Source: CAIWAH01 sp964602595
Lineage (GTDB): Bacteria; Verrucomicrobiota; Verrucomicrobiia; Limisphaerales; UBA9464
Reading direction: 5' to 3'
Length of the DNA: 64,000 bases
NCBI GenBank assembly: GCA_964602595.1
Contig: CAZRRO010000007.1
Location: 124,001-188,000 of the forward strand
Made by a program: the position numbers and the translations under genes. Shown here piece after piece: positions 11,632-20,890 of the stretch. Numbering within the stretch: the stretch's first letter is position 1; each line of letters starts with the position of its first letter. Below the pieces are notes generated by a model. The model was not told the DNA's origin. It did no database searches and saw only the letters and a list, made by a program, of their open reading frames with translations.

Positions 11632-14600
11632 TCACGGACCACGCTCCGGTTTGGCTACATCGGCCGTTGCCTCGGCCACCGCCCGTTTCGCCTCGTTGAC
11701 TTCAGCGGACGTCGCCTTGCCCGCGCCAAACATCGCTTCGACGATGGCGAGCACCTTTTCGGCATGGTTTAGCCGGGCGGTCGCGACAGCCATCGCGTCG
11801 CCCTTCAGTTCGGCTTCGGCCACCGCCACGGCGAGCTCGGCGCCCAGCATTTCCTTGCCCATCGGGGCGACAATGCCGAGTTCGGCCTGCCTGCGAAGGG
11901 CGTCAAGGTTCTGCTGGGCGAGGTCCAACTGGATCAAGATGTCCGCCTTCGGATCCTTCGCGGCCACTAGCGCAGGAGCTTGGTTTGTGCTGGCCAGATT
12001 CGCCGGGTTGAACGCCAAAGAGCCCAGGAACCCCTCGTCCATCGGCTGGCCGGTGGTCGGATCGACCAGCTTCGACCGTTGCAACTGGAAGAGCACCATC
12101 ACCTCCGGCCGTTCGAGAATCCGGGAGCGGCCGACCCAGTCCTTCTGCACCTGGTCGCGGGCGAGTCCGGCCAGTTCGACGGAAGGGAAGACGAAGCCGA
12201 TTCGCAGCGTCCCCGGTCCAGTCAGTTCACGGCTGCCGGCGAACAGGCGTCCGCCTGGGTCGCCAGTCAGGTGGTCCCCCCGCCGCGGCTCCAGCAGGCA
12301 ATCCGTCGGCAGTCGGTCCGGCACCATCGCTTGGCTGACCATGGCCGCGGCGCCGGCAAATTGAGGGGTCACCACATGCGGCTGGAATCCGGGCTCCGAG
12401 TAGATGTTCAGCACCAGGACCGAGCCCGCGGTGGAAGCTCCTGTGAAATGCAGGGTGGCGCCGGTGCGTTCGGGAGCGTCCGCCATTATCACCGGGCTGG
12501 CGGTCCAGTCCGTGAAAGTGGCGCGTTGAGCCTTCCACTGGATAAAACTGAACAGCACGAGGGCGCAACCGACGCCGGCGAGGGTAACGATGCCCCAAAC
12601 CCGGCGCCCGCCCGCCGGTCTGGGCACGCCGAAGGCCGCGCGGGCATCGGCCCGATGCAGGGCGACCAGGCCCGCCGCGAAGGCGCCGGTTTGCAGCAGG
12701 CCGAAGATCAGCCCAATGCCAGGCCGATACGTGATGCCGGGAACCCCGACGGTGATCCCACCGGGAAACGAGTAGCGGCCGAACCACAGCAGCGCGAGGC
12801 AACCACCGAGCCCGCTGAAGACTTCGAACCAGTTCACCACCAAGGCGAGCCGGCGCAGGCCGCGATGGGCGGAAAACAAGGCCAACCCCGTGAACAGGAG
12901 CAGGCTCGCCGTGTGCCAGACGGAGGTGGCTGAGTTCCAGTGCACCAGCGTGGGCAGCAGGGCAACGGTGCCGGCAGCCAGAAACCACCAGGCGGCGCGG
13001 CGCATCCACGCGGGTGCGGGCGTGGGCGTCACTGGCGTTGCCACTTGGGACGCTCCCCGCCGTCGCCAGGCCGCAACCGCACCAATCACCGCGACCACCG
13101 TGATGACGGTCACCACCTCGCTGCCCGCCCCCTGTCCCAGCGCCGAGAGCACCGCCATGAATAAGCTGCCGAAGCCAATCAACATTCCCCCGCCGAGTCC
13201 CGCCAGCAACAGCACCACGGCCCGGCCCAGCCAGTGGTCCAACTCCGAACCCGACTCCGGAACGAGCAGACTGAGCGAACGCATCAACTCACTCCGCCGC
13301 AGGCCGCATTGCCAGGCCCCTGCAATCAGCGCGCTGCCGGCCAGCAGCACGAGCAGGAATGGGAGCGGACCGGATCGAATCAGGCCCGCGATGGCTCCCA
13401 CCATGGGCAGGAGCAGCCTGACGGCTTGCACGCACAGCAGCGCACCGACCAACCCAAGCCCGAGCAACAGCCAGGGCTTCCAGGCCGGCGCTAAGTCGGC
13501 AAAGAGGAAAGGGCGGTCGGGAATCTGTTGCGCGTGGACGACGGTCTCGGAATGGCCATGCAGCCGTCGCCCCAACCGCCAGCACAGAAAGGTGGCGCCG
13601 ATCACGACGAGGAAAACCACCAGCTCAACGGGCTGAATCCTTGATCGGCCCATTCCGAGGTCGTGGACCGTCCTGCCGGCGACGAAAACGAGCAGCGCCC
13701 CGAGCACCGCGGCGATGACAAGCAGCCACGCGCCGATCCAACTCCGAGCGGACCAGGATCGCGGCGCAGGGCCGGCGGCCGGCGGTAAGGCAGCGCCCGC
13801 GATTCGTGGCGAAGCGGCCACCGTTTCGACCTCCGTCTTCACCTCGCCGGCCGACTGCTGGCGCAGTTCGCGCTCCTTGGCCAGCGCGCGCATCACGATG
13901 TCGTCCACGCGGGCGTCTAGGTCGGCCTTGGCCGACGGCGGGGCGAAGCGGCCCAGCGGCAATTCGCCCGTCAGCAGTTCGTAGAAGACCACGCCGAGCG
14001 AGTAGATGTCCGCGCGATGATCCACGGTGCCGGGATGCTCCACCTGCTCCGGCGCCATGTAGCTCGGCGTGCCGAGGCGCGCGCCGCTGAGCGTCAGCGT
14101 GAGGTCCGGCGCATCTTCGCCCACCAGCTTCGCGATGCCGAAGTCGGCGATCTTCACCCGGCCCTGGGTGTCGAGCAGGATGTTCTCGGGCTTGATGTCC
14201 CGGTGCAGCACGCCCTGCTCGTGGGCAAACTGGATCGCCTCGCAGATCTTCGGCACGAGCGCCAACGCCTCGCGCTGGGTGAACCGGCCGGCCTGCATCG
14301 CCTGGCGCAGGTTCACGCCGTCCACGAACTCCATGAGCAGGTAACCGAACCCGCCGCTCACGCCAAAATCGTAAACCGCCACGATGCCCGGATGATTCAG
14401 CCGGGCCAGCGCGCGGGCCTCGCGGTGAAAGCGTTCGGCGAAGTGCGGATCGGCGCCTAATTCCAGCGGCAGCAGCTTGAGCGCGACGAGGCGGTCCAGC
14501 TTGGCCTGCCGCGCCTTGTAAACGAAGCCCATGCCGCCACGCCCGATCAGCTCGACGATCTCCAGGTGCGGGAAGGCCGCGCGCAGGGCCTCCGGCGAAG

Positions 14601-14748
14601 GCGGCTCCGTGCGCGGCACCGGTTTACCGGCGTCGGTCGGGGTGGCGGCCCCGAGCAGGACACAGCGCGGGCAAAGTCCTTGTGGGGCGTCGGCCGGGAT
14701 GGCGGCGCCGCACTGCGGACATTTCGGGACGGACGATTCCGAGTTCAT
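11632..14748 (-). CDS. Transmembrane serine/threonine protein kinase with N-terminal zinc ribbon
   Basis: A 1038-residue kinase. Residues 10-29 form a zinc ribbon (CPQC and CPRC). The kinase domain spans about 60-320, with the glycine loop at 69-74, catalytic Lys at K91, HRDIKPEN with D184 as catalytic base, DFG at 202-204 and YMAPEQ in the activation segment. From about residue 330 to 730 there are roughly ten hydrophobic segments. The region around 730-900 is beta-rich, and the last 130 residues (QLDLAQQNLDALRRQAELG onward) look like a long coiled coil. It is an inner-membrane Hanks-type kinase of PVC type and probably acts with the adjacent ECF sigma factor. The signal sensed is unknown. 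Confidence 0.93.
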   Translation of the reverse strand: MNSESSVPKCPQCGAAIPADAPQGLCPRCVLLGAATPTDAGKPVPRTEPPSPEALRAAFPHLEIVELIGRGGMGFVYKARQAKLDRLVALKLLPLELGADPHFAERFHREARALARLNHPGIVAVYDFGVSGGFGYLLMEFVDGVNLRQAMQAGRFTQREALALVPKICEAIQFAHEQGVLHRDIKPENILLDTQGRVKIADFGIAKLVGEDAPDLTLTLSGARLGTPSYMAPEQVEHPGTVDHRADIYSLGVVFYELLTGELPLGRFAPPSAKADLDARVDDIVMRALAKERELRQQSAGEVKTEVETVAASPRIAGAALPPAAGPAPRSWSARSWIGAWLLVIAAVLGALLVFVAGRTVHDLGMGRSRIQPVELVVFLVVIGATFLCWRLGRRLHGHSETVVHAQQIPDRPFLFADLAPAWKPWLLLGLGLVGALLCVQAVRLLLPMVGAIAGLIRSGPLPFLLVLLAGSALIAGAWQCGLRRSELMRSLSLLVPESGSELDHWLGRAVVLLLAGLGGGMLIGFGSLFMAVLSALGQGAGSEVVTVITVVAVIGAVAAWRRRGASQVATPVTPTPAPAWMRRAAWWFLAAGTVALLPTLVHWNSATSVWHTASLLLFTGLALFSAHRGLRRLALVVNWFEVFSGLGGCLALLWFGRYSFPGGITVGVPGITYRPGIGLIFGLLQTGAFAAGLVALHRADARAAFGVPRPAGGRRVWGIVTLAGVGCALVLFSFIQWKAQRATFTDWTASPVIMADAPERTGATLHFTGASTAGSVLVLNIYSEPGFQPHVVTPQFAGAAAMVSQAMVPDRLPTDCLLEPRRGDHLTGDPGGRLFAGSRELTGPGTLRIGFVFPSVELAGLARDQVQKDWVGRSRILERPEVMVLFQLQRSKLVDPTTGQPMDEGFLGSLAFNPANLASTNQAPALVAAKDPKADILIQLDLAQQNLDALRRQAELGIVAPMGKEMLGAELAVAVAEAELKGDAMAVATARLNHAEKVLAIVEAMFGAGKATSAEVNEAKRAVAEATADVAKPERGP

Positions 14749-14889
14749 GCACCCGCTTCCTGAGGCGGCTGTGCGGCGAGGTTACAGGGAATCGGCAGTT
14801 CGACGCGACAGCGGGCATGCGGATTCCAGCTGCGAAACTTCCGACTTCTCTGACTCGACTTCGCCGCTACTGCTCGTTCTGCTCCCACC

Positions 14890-15621
14890 ATGCGCTTCGC
14901 TTCGCCGGCTTCCGTCCTTCACCTTTCCGGGCGCCTCCGGGCCGCCTTCACGCTGATCGAGCTGCTGGTGGTCATCGCCATCATCGCGATCCTGGCGGGG
15001 ATGCTGTTGCCGGCGTTGGCCAAGGCGAAGGCCAAGGCGCATCTCGCCCGCTGCACGTCGAACCTGCGCCAGCTCGGCATCACCTACACGCTCTACACCG
15101 GCGACAACCGCGACCAGTTCCCGTTCTCCGGGCGTGACTGGCCGCAGATGGGTTTCGTCGACTTGCTCAAGCTGCTCGATCCCTACATCAGCACTAACGC
15201 CCGGAGTTTCTACCGCTGTCCGGCCGAACAGGGCCGCGCCTTCAACGTCGAGTGGGCCATCGCCACGAAGTCGATCCCCACGAACCAGCTCCTGTTCCCC
15301 TGCTCGTATTATTACTACAACCAGTTCTACCACACCGACGACGGGGCGGCGCTGCGCGTCCGGAAGGTGAATGAGGTGAAATCGCCCTCGAAGAAGGCCA
15401 TCGCGCCGTGCTTCGCCAGCGCCCGCGGCAAATGGAACAACGTGCAGAAGGGCACTGCGAGTTCCGCCCACGGCGGACGCGGCATGTCGTTGCTGTTCGT
15501 GGACGGCCACGGCGAGTTTGCGGCCTACGACCGCCTGAACGCGCCGTTCAAGGACGGCGCCACGCTCATCTACAACCTCGACTGGACCGTTGGCGGCCTC
15601 GCGGGCGAGGACCTGAAGTAA
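14890..15621 (+). CDS. Pseudopilin-like protein (prepilin-type N-terminal domain, DUF1559-like)
   Basis: A 243-residue protein with the leader AAFTLIELLVVIAIIAILAG. The residue before the expected cut is Ala19 rather than the usual Gly. The mature part has ARCTSNLRQLGITYTLYTGD, a Cys pair region (YRCPAEQG), a YYYYNQFY stretch and a C-terminal SAHGGRGMSLLFVDGH, which is close to the H-X9-DG motif but with ten residues in the gap. Function is unknown. It is a single gene divergent from the kinase gene with about 140 bp between. Confidence 0.9.
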   Translation: MRFASPASVLHLSGRLRAAFTLIELLVVIAIIAILAGMLLPALAKAKAKAHLARCTSNLRQLGITYTLYTGDNRDQFPFSGRDWPQMGFVDLLKLLDPYISTNARSFYRCPAEQGRAFNVEWAIATKSIPTNQLLFPCSYYYYNQFYHTDDGAALRVRKVNEVKSPSKKAIAPCFASARGKWNNVQKGTASSAHGGRGMSLLFVDGHGEFAAYDRLNAPFKDGATLIYNLDWTVGGLAGEDLK

Positions 15622-15646
15622 ACTACGCGGTCTCGGGCCGGCGGTC

Positions 15647-18298
15647 TTACCGCTCGATCAGGTAATACAGCGTCTCGGGCGCGAGCTTCAGGTCGCCGGC
15701 GAAGGTCTCCGTTTTTCCGGCGGGATAACCGTTCACGTCGAGCGGTGTGATTTTGGCCCCGGCGGGCGGCACCTTCCACTTCACCGACCCGGCGAATTGG
15801 CGCACCAGGATCGGAGCCTGCCCGGCGTTCTGGATCGTGCGGAGTCCGGTGGACGCGTCCGCCTCCCAGCCAAGGGGCTTCTCCTCACTCATCACCTGGA
15901 CCAACTGACGGGCCGATCGCGTCAGCGGCTGGGCATCCATCGCGACCACCAAGAGCGAGCCGTATTCCAGCGGCGATTCGATCACGACATCGGGCAAATT
16001 CACCCTGCCGGCCGCACCGAGGAAACCCGTCACGCCCTGGGCGGCGGGGGCGGACAATTGCACGAACCCGCGATCCCAGTTCCAGCCGAGTTCGCCGGTC
16101 TGGCTCTTCGCGGTCCGGGCCGCCCGATCCAGGTAGGGGGACAGGTCGGTGACCTGCGATTGTGCCGGACCGTTGGTCACAAAATCCACGCTCACGCGAC
16201 CGACGAGGAACGCGAGCGCGTCGAGCGCGGCCACGTTGGTTAGCGTGGCGCCGGGCGGCACGTCCGCGGCCCGCAAGGCGTCGAAGTTCTGCGCTGCCGG
16301 CACCGGCGCACCCCGGAGCGCGAACAGGTCGTCCACCGTCACCCGCAGGTCGGCGACTTTCGGCGCCTCCCGCACCAACCCGAGCCGGTAGATCAGCGCG
16401 GTGGCCGGGAACTGCCCGAGCACGGCGGGCGTCTGCACGCCGAACTTCGCCGGGCGGCTTTCCCACGTGGTGGCCCCGGCGGCGAAATGCATCACCGCGT
16501 CGGTGCCCTGCAGCGCCCCGTAGGCGGCGGCGAGGACCGGGAAGTCGGCGCGCCGGCGGTTCGGTGGCGGGAAGTTGACCTCACTGATGACCGACGGCTT
16601 GCCCGCGTAGCCGACGTCGAACAGGGGGTTCGAGAAGTCGTCCTGTGTGCCGTCGGCCGAGCGGAAGTTCAGCGCGGACCGTTCGTCGTATTTCTGGCCC
16701 GCCTGGATCGCGTAGCCCGCGGCGTCACCGGTGTGCCGGCCTTCGTAGTAGCCGTGCTGGTCGAGGTAGTCGGTGACCGCGTTGGACCATTGGTCGAGCG
16801 GGCCGAGGTATTGGCCGTTGGCGGTCGTCCAGTTCGACGCCTGCACCAGGCCGCGGAAACCGAGCGTGCGTTTGAGGTAATCGTGATGTTGGCGGTAGAA
16901 CTTGGCCTGCAACTCGGCGAGGAACTGAGCCGTGTCCCGGTCGCGCGGCCGGCGTTCGTTGAAGAGCGCCCAGAGCGGCCGGAAACCCACCCGCCCGTCC
17001 GCAAAGGCGTCGTGCGCCACGGCGAGTCCCTGCCACGGGCCGGACCGGATTGTGGCCAGGGATTGGCCCGGATACTTCGTCTTCAGCCAGTCGGCGAACT
17101 GCCGTTCGAGCAGGGCGCGCTGCGGCTCCGGCAGGTTCGTCTTCTCGGGCGCGGCGTCGGGATTGAAGGTCCAGAAGAAGACCGAGTCCTCGTTGACGAG
17201 TTCCGCCAGGGCGACCGCCGGGTCGTCCTTCAGCGCGAGTCCCGTGTGCGGATTCACGGGCGTGAGCAACGCCTCCCACCACGACCGGTAGAGCGCTTGG
17301 AATGCCTCGTTGAAGTAGAGCAGCGCGAACGGGTGCTTGCCGCCGGCGTAACCGGGGAACGCGGTGTTCTCCGGCCCGAGCCGGGCCCAGAGCGGGAAGT
17401 AGATGCTGAGGCAGGTGTAGATGCCCTCGCGCTTCAACGCGGCGACCAGGTAGTGCAGCCGGGCAATCTGCTCCGTATCCACCTCGCCAAACTTGGGTCC
17501 GGACCCCGCGTAGATCGGCCCGTGCAGCCGCACGAGGTTGACTCCGCGCTTGGCGAGGGAGCGCGCAAATAGGTCCACCTCCGCCCGCGACCGACGTGCC
17601 ATGTCGGGACCGGTGTTCACGGCCCAGAACCGAACCGCGCGGCCGGACCCGGCGTGGGCAAATTCCTCGCCGCGCGCGACGATGTGGCCGCCTTCACCGG
17701 CGAACTTCTCGTTGAGTGCCCGCAGGTCCAACGGCGTGGGCGCAAACGGGTCGGCCGGCGGTTCAAAGGCGAACCAGCCGGGCTCATTGACCGGCGTTCG
17801 CTCGTCGGGCTTCAGCTTCCCGCGCGGGGAAAAGGCGCCGAGGGACAGCACGAAGCAATCATAGGCGGTGGTGGTCTTCGGATCGGTGACTTCGAATTCA
17901 AGGGTCGTCGCCCCGGCGGCCAACGCGGCTTCCCCGGCCAGGAACCAACCCACCTTGCGGCCGGGACCGAGGTCCACGAGGTCGTCGTAGCCGTGCTTGG
18001 CGGAGACGTCATTCCACGGACCGGCGCCGATCCGCCAGCGAAACGTCTGCGGTGCCCAGAAGCTGCGCGCCCAAAACTGGTAGGTGCCGGCCGCCGGCAC
18101 GGTAACCGGGCGTTGGAACTTCGTGCCGGGTCCGAGCCACGCCATGGCGTTGCCCGATAGTTTGTCGCCGGTTTCGCCCCCGGCCGTTTCGCCTTCCAGC
18201 CAGACAAACGTCGGCGCGCCCGAGGCCGGCAAGGCTAGGGTAGCGAGCCAAAGGGCGATTCGTAGCCCGAGTCCGCGGGCAAACTTGCGTCCACGCAT
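15647..18298 (-). CDS. Secreted glycoside-hydrolase-like protein (clan A-type barrel)
   Basis: An 883-residue exported protein; residues 1-27 are a signal peptide (LGLRIALWLATLALPASGA). Residues about 28-160 form a beta-sandwich that looks like a carbohydrate-binding module (FVWLEGETAGGET, YQFWARSF). The central 190-620 region is a TIM-barrel with two candidate catalytic glutamates, E370 in AELVNEDS and E573 in PSVISEVNFPPP, the NE/E arrangement of clan GH-A enzymes such as cellulases and mannanases. The C-terminus is beta-rich. I cannot name the GH family. ATG 18298 gives the signal peptide. It is divergent from a secreted DUF1080 protein, suggesting shared polysaccharide use. Confidence 0.8.
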   Translation of the reverse strand: MRGRKFARGLGLRIALWLATLALPASGAPTFVWLEGETAGGETGDKLSGNAMAWLGPGTKFQRPVTVPAAGTYQFWARSFWAPQTFRWRIGAGPWNDVSAKHGYDDLVDLGPGRKVGWFLAGEAALAAGATTLEFEVTDPKTTTAYDCFVLSLGAFSPRGKLKPDERTPVNEPGWFAFEPPADPFAPTPLDLRALNEKFAGEGGHIVARGEEFAHAGSGRAVRFWAVNTGPDMARRSRAEVDLFARSLAKRGVNLVRLHGPIYAGSGPKFGEVDTEQIARLHYLVAALKREGIYTCLSIYFPLWARLGPENTAFPGYAGGKHPFALLYFNEAFQALYRSWWEALLTPVNPHTGLALKDDPAVALAELVNEDSVFFWTFNPDAAPEKTNLPEPQRALLERQFADWLKTKYPGQSLATIRSGPWQGLAVAHDAFADGRVGFRPLWALFNERRPRDRDTAQFLAELQAKFYRQHHDYLKRTLGFRGLVQASNWTTANGQYLGPLDQWSNAVTDYLDQHGYYEGRHTGDAAGYAIQAGQKYDERSALNFRSADGTQDDFSNPLFDVGYAGKPSVISEVNFPPPNRRRADFPVLAAAYGALQGTDAVMHFAAGATTWESRPAKFGVQTPAVLGQFPATALIYRLGLVREAPKVADLRVTVDDLFALRGAPVPAAQNFDALRAADVPPGATLTNVAALDALAFLVGRVSVDFVTNGPAQSQVTDLSPYLDRAARTAKSQTGELGWNWDRGFVQLSAPAAQGVTGFLGAAGRVNLPDVVIESPLEYGSLLVVAMDAQPLTRSARQLVQVMSEEKPLGWEADASTGLRTIQNAGQAPILVRQFAGSVKWKVPPAGAKITPLDVNGYPAGKTETFAGDLKLAPETLYYLIER

Positions 18299-18399
18299 GG
18301 CGGAACTGTGGCATCGCGGAATGGCCTTGGCGAACCCGAGCGAGCCGGGCCGGCACAACGCGGGTTGCCCCCGGTCCGGCGTCCCGCCACGCTGCGGCC

Positions 18400-19551
18400 A
18401 TGCGACTTTTCCGATGGTCCCTCCTCGCCGGTCTCGCCGCGCTGGCCGGCACTGTTTTCGCCCGGGCGGACGAGCCCTTTGTCCCGCTTTTCAATGGTCG
18501 CGACCTGACCGGCTGGGTGAATGTGAACTGCGCGCCGAACACCTGGGCCGCCACCAACGGTGTTATCTACTGCACCGGCGCCCCCATCGGCGAACTGCGG
18601 ACGGAACGGATGTATCAGAACTTCGTGCTGGAGCTGGAATGGCGGCACCTCCGGCCCAAGGGCAACGCCGGCGTGTTTGTCTGGGCCGACGCGCTCACCG
18701 CCAAGGGACAGCCCTTCATCCGCGGCGTGGAGGTGCAGGTGCTCGACGGCCAGGAAGACGACTGGTTCACGTCCGACGGCGACATCTTCCCCATTCACGG
18801 CGCGAAGATGACCCCGCTCAACGGCCGCGGCGGTGATCGCGCCTTCCCGACCGAGAAACGAATGAAGCAGTCGCCCGAATGGAACCACTACCGCATCGAG
18901 TGCGTGGACGGCGCCATCGCGCTCGCGGTGAACGGTAAGGTGGTCACCCGCGGCACCAATGCTTCGCCGCGCAAGGGTTACCTCTGCCTGGAGTCCGAGG
19001 GTTCCCCCATCGAGTTCCGCAATCTGCGCGTGCAGGAACTGCCCGCGCCGGTCGCCCTGCCGCCGGGCATGATCGCCACGCCGGAGGAACACTTTCGCCC
19101 GCTCTACAACGGCCTCGACCTCACTGGTTGGAAGGTGGCGGCCGACGCCCCGGCGGCGTGGAAGGCCGACGACTGGACCCTGACCAGCGGCCCCGCGTCC
19201 GCGCCGCCACTGCTGTCCGCCGAGCCGGTCGGCGACGGCGAATTTATCTTCGACTGGCGCTGGAGCGACCCGAAGCAGCCCGGCGACTGGACGCAGCTCA
19301 TCCGCCTACGCCAGCATGACTTGGCCGCGTTGCTCGCAACGCCGGCGGCCAAGGCGGCCGAAGCCAAACCGGGCGAATGGAACCGGGCCCGGCTAAAGTT
19401 GCGGGGCAACGAACTCAGCACCGAGGTCAACGGCCGCCCGGTCGTGACCGGCGTCGCGGTCCCGGGAATCACGCCGCGGGACCTCATCGAACTTCGCGCC
19501 TCTGCCGTCCCCGCTCAAGTCGCCAACCTGTTTTGGCGGAAACTGGATTGA
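18400..19551 (+). CDS. Secreted protein with two DUF1080 domains
   Basis: A 383-residue exported protein with signal peptide LLAGLAALAGTVFARADE. The first DUF1080 (concanavalin-like) domain covers about 24-215 (FVPLFNGRDLTGWV, YQNFVLELEWRHL, GNAGVFVW, WNHYRIEC) and a second, shorter copy covers about 225-383 (FRPLYNGLDLTGWKV, NRARLKLRGNELS). DUF1080 members include 3-keto-glycoside hydrolases, so sugar binding or hydrolysis is likely. The second copy lacks the GNAGVFxW core, which suggests it binds rather than cuts. It is 101 bp from the divergent glycosidase. Confidence 0.9.
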   Translation: MRLFRWSLLAGLAALAGTVFARADEPFVPLFNGRDLTGWVNVNCAPNTWAATNGVIYCTGAPIGELRTERMYQNFVLELEWRHLRPKGNAGVFVWADALTAKGQPFIRGVEVQVLDGQEDDWFTSDGDIFPIHGAKMTPLNGRGGDRAFPTEKRMKQSPEWNHYRIECVDGAIALAVNGKVVTRGTNASPRKGYLCLESEGSPIEFRNLRVQELPAPVALPPGMIATPEEHFRPLYNGLDLTGWKVAADAPAAWKADDWTLTSGPASAPPLLSAEPVGDGEFIFDWRWSDPKQPGDWTQLIRLRQHDLAALLATPAAKAAEAKPGEWNRARLKLRGNELSTEVNGRPVVTGVAVPGITPRDLIELRASAVPAQVANLFWRKLD

Positions 19552-19573
19552 ATCCGGCCGGCGATTGCGCCGG

Positions 19574-19807
19574 CTAGGCCGCGGATTTCACCCGCGGTTT
19601 GCGGGTCACTTTCAGCGAGGTCACCGCCGCGAGCGAAACGAACTCGTAGGTGTGGTCATCGGTCCAGACCATGGCTTCCCAGCCCTTCGGCGACAGCGCG
19701 ACGAAATCAGGATGCTTCACCGGCACCGATCGCCCATCACTGAGGTGGATGTGAAACGGGTGAAAGGGCGTGGCGTTCAGGTGCGCCTTGAGAGCCTCCG
19801 TCGTCAT
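19574..19807 (-). CDS. Small conserved-type hypothetical protein
   Basis: A 77-residue soluble protein with no signal or membrane segment. The pattern FHPFHIHLSDGRSVPVKHPDFVALSP followed by MVWTDDHTYEFVSLAAVTSLKV is of a kind I recall as common small uncharacterised proteins in PVC genomes; the predicted content is mostly beta strand. It starts 43 bp after the thiG stop on the same strand and could share its transcript. Function unknown. Confidence 0.7.
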   Translation of the reverse strand: MTTEALKAHLNATPFHPFHIHLSDGRSVPVKHPDFVALSPKGWEAMVWTDDHTYEFVSLAAVTSLKVTRKPRVKSAA

Positions 19808-19850
19808 GGTTTGAACGTGGCAAGGCGTCCGCCGGCGCGCAAGGCACCAG

Positions 19851-20630
19851 CTAGCCCAGGAACGCGGTCAACGGACTCGTCGGGCTCGCCGTGGCGAGCG
19901 GGGCGCCTAGGCCCAATTCGAAGGCGGTGCGGCCGGCCTCGACCGCCTGCCGGAAGGCGACGGCCATGCGATTCGGGTCGCTCGCGACGGCGATGGCGGT
20001 GTTCACGAGCACGGCGTCCGCGCCCAGTTCCATCGCCTCGGCCGCGTGGCTCGGTGCGCCGATGCCGGCATCCACCACCACGGGCACGGTTGCCTGTTCG
20101 AGGATGATCCGGATCTGGTCGCGCGTCTGAATTCCGCGGTGGGAACCGATGGGCGAACCCAGCGGCATGACCGTCGCCGTGCCGACATCCTGGAGGCGCT
20201 TGGCGAGCACGGGATCGGCGTTGATGTAGGGCAGAACCACGAAGCCTTCCTTCACCAGGATCTCGGCGGCCTTCAGCGTCTCGATGGGATCGGGCAGCAG
20301 ATAACGGGGGTCGGGGTGAATCTCCAGTTTCACCCACTTGGGCAGGCCGGCGGCGACGGCGAGGCGGGCGAGGCGGACGGCCTCCTCGGCGTTCATGGCG
20401 CCGCTGGTGTTCGGCAGCAGGAGGTATTTCGCGGGATCGATGAACTCGAGGATGTTGGCGAAGGGATCCTTCCGGCCGGAGAGATCGGCGCGCCGCAGGG
20501 CGACGGTGACCATCTGGGTGCCGCTGGCCGCGAGGGCGTCGCGCATGGCTTCGGGCGACGGGAACTTGCCCGTGCCCGCAAAAAGGCGGCTCGTGAATTC
20601 GCGACCGGCAATGACCAACGGCTTCGACAT
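19851..20630 (-). CDS. thiG: Thiazole synthase
   Basis: A 259-residue TIM-barrel enzyme that forms the thiazole phosphate ring of thiamine from deoxyxylulose 5-phosphate, ThiS-thiocarboxylate and dehydroglycine. The imine-forming lysine is K101 in WVKLEIHPD, and the phosphate-binding ends GSPIGSHRGI and VDAGIGAPSHA are present. ATG 20630 gives the family N-terminus (MSKPLVIAGREFTSRLFAGTG split into start and core); the longer upstream frame is unlikely. The partners thiS, thiH/thiO, thiF and thiE are not in the window. I looked for a TPP riboswitch in the leader and saw none. Confidence 0.96.
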   Translation of the reverse strand: MSKPLVIAGREFTSRLFAGTGKFPSPEAMRDALAASGTQMVTVALRRADLSGRKDPFANILEFIDPAKYLLLPNTSGAMNAEEAVRLARLAVAAGLPKWVKLEIHPDPRYLLPDPIETLKAAEILVKEGFVVLPYINADPVLAKRLQDVGTATVMPLGSPIGSHRGIQTRDQIRIILEQATVPVVVDAGIGAPSHAAEAMELGADAVLVNTAIAVASDPNRMAVAFRQAVEAGRTAFELGLGAPLATASPTSPLTAFLG

Positions 20631-20756
20631 CGGGCGGCGAATCTGGCCGGCCGTTGGGTGGCTGTCGAATCCGGAGCGCATAGGACGGGGAGCAGGGACC
20701 GGCAGTTGCGCCGGGCCGGACCGCCGGGAGCGCGGCTCTCTGCCCCGCGTGAGGCG

Positions 20757-20772
20757 TTCGATCATTCGATCA
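20757..20772. repeat. 8-bp tandem direct repeat upstream of thiG
   Basis: TTCGATCA occurs twice in a row in the 260-bp divergent region between thiG and the GYF-domain gene. It could be a regulator half-site pair, but it could equally be chance. Confidence 0.3.
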
Positions 20773-20890
20773 GGAGCAAACTCGCGGCTCGGAGAATCGC
20801 GCTCCCGGCACACCGGGCACCTCGACTGACTCGCAGCTTGCCCGGACTTCGCCGACGGGATAGTTCCCCGACCGAACTTCCCACCCCGGC

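Noticed and set aside
20631..20890. TPP riboswitch upstream of thiG
   Set aside because: The CTGAGA and related conserved segments of the TPP aptamer are absent on the minus strand.
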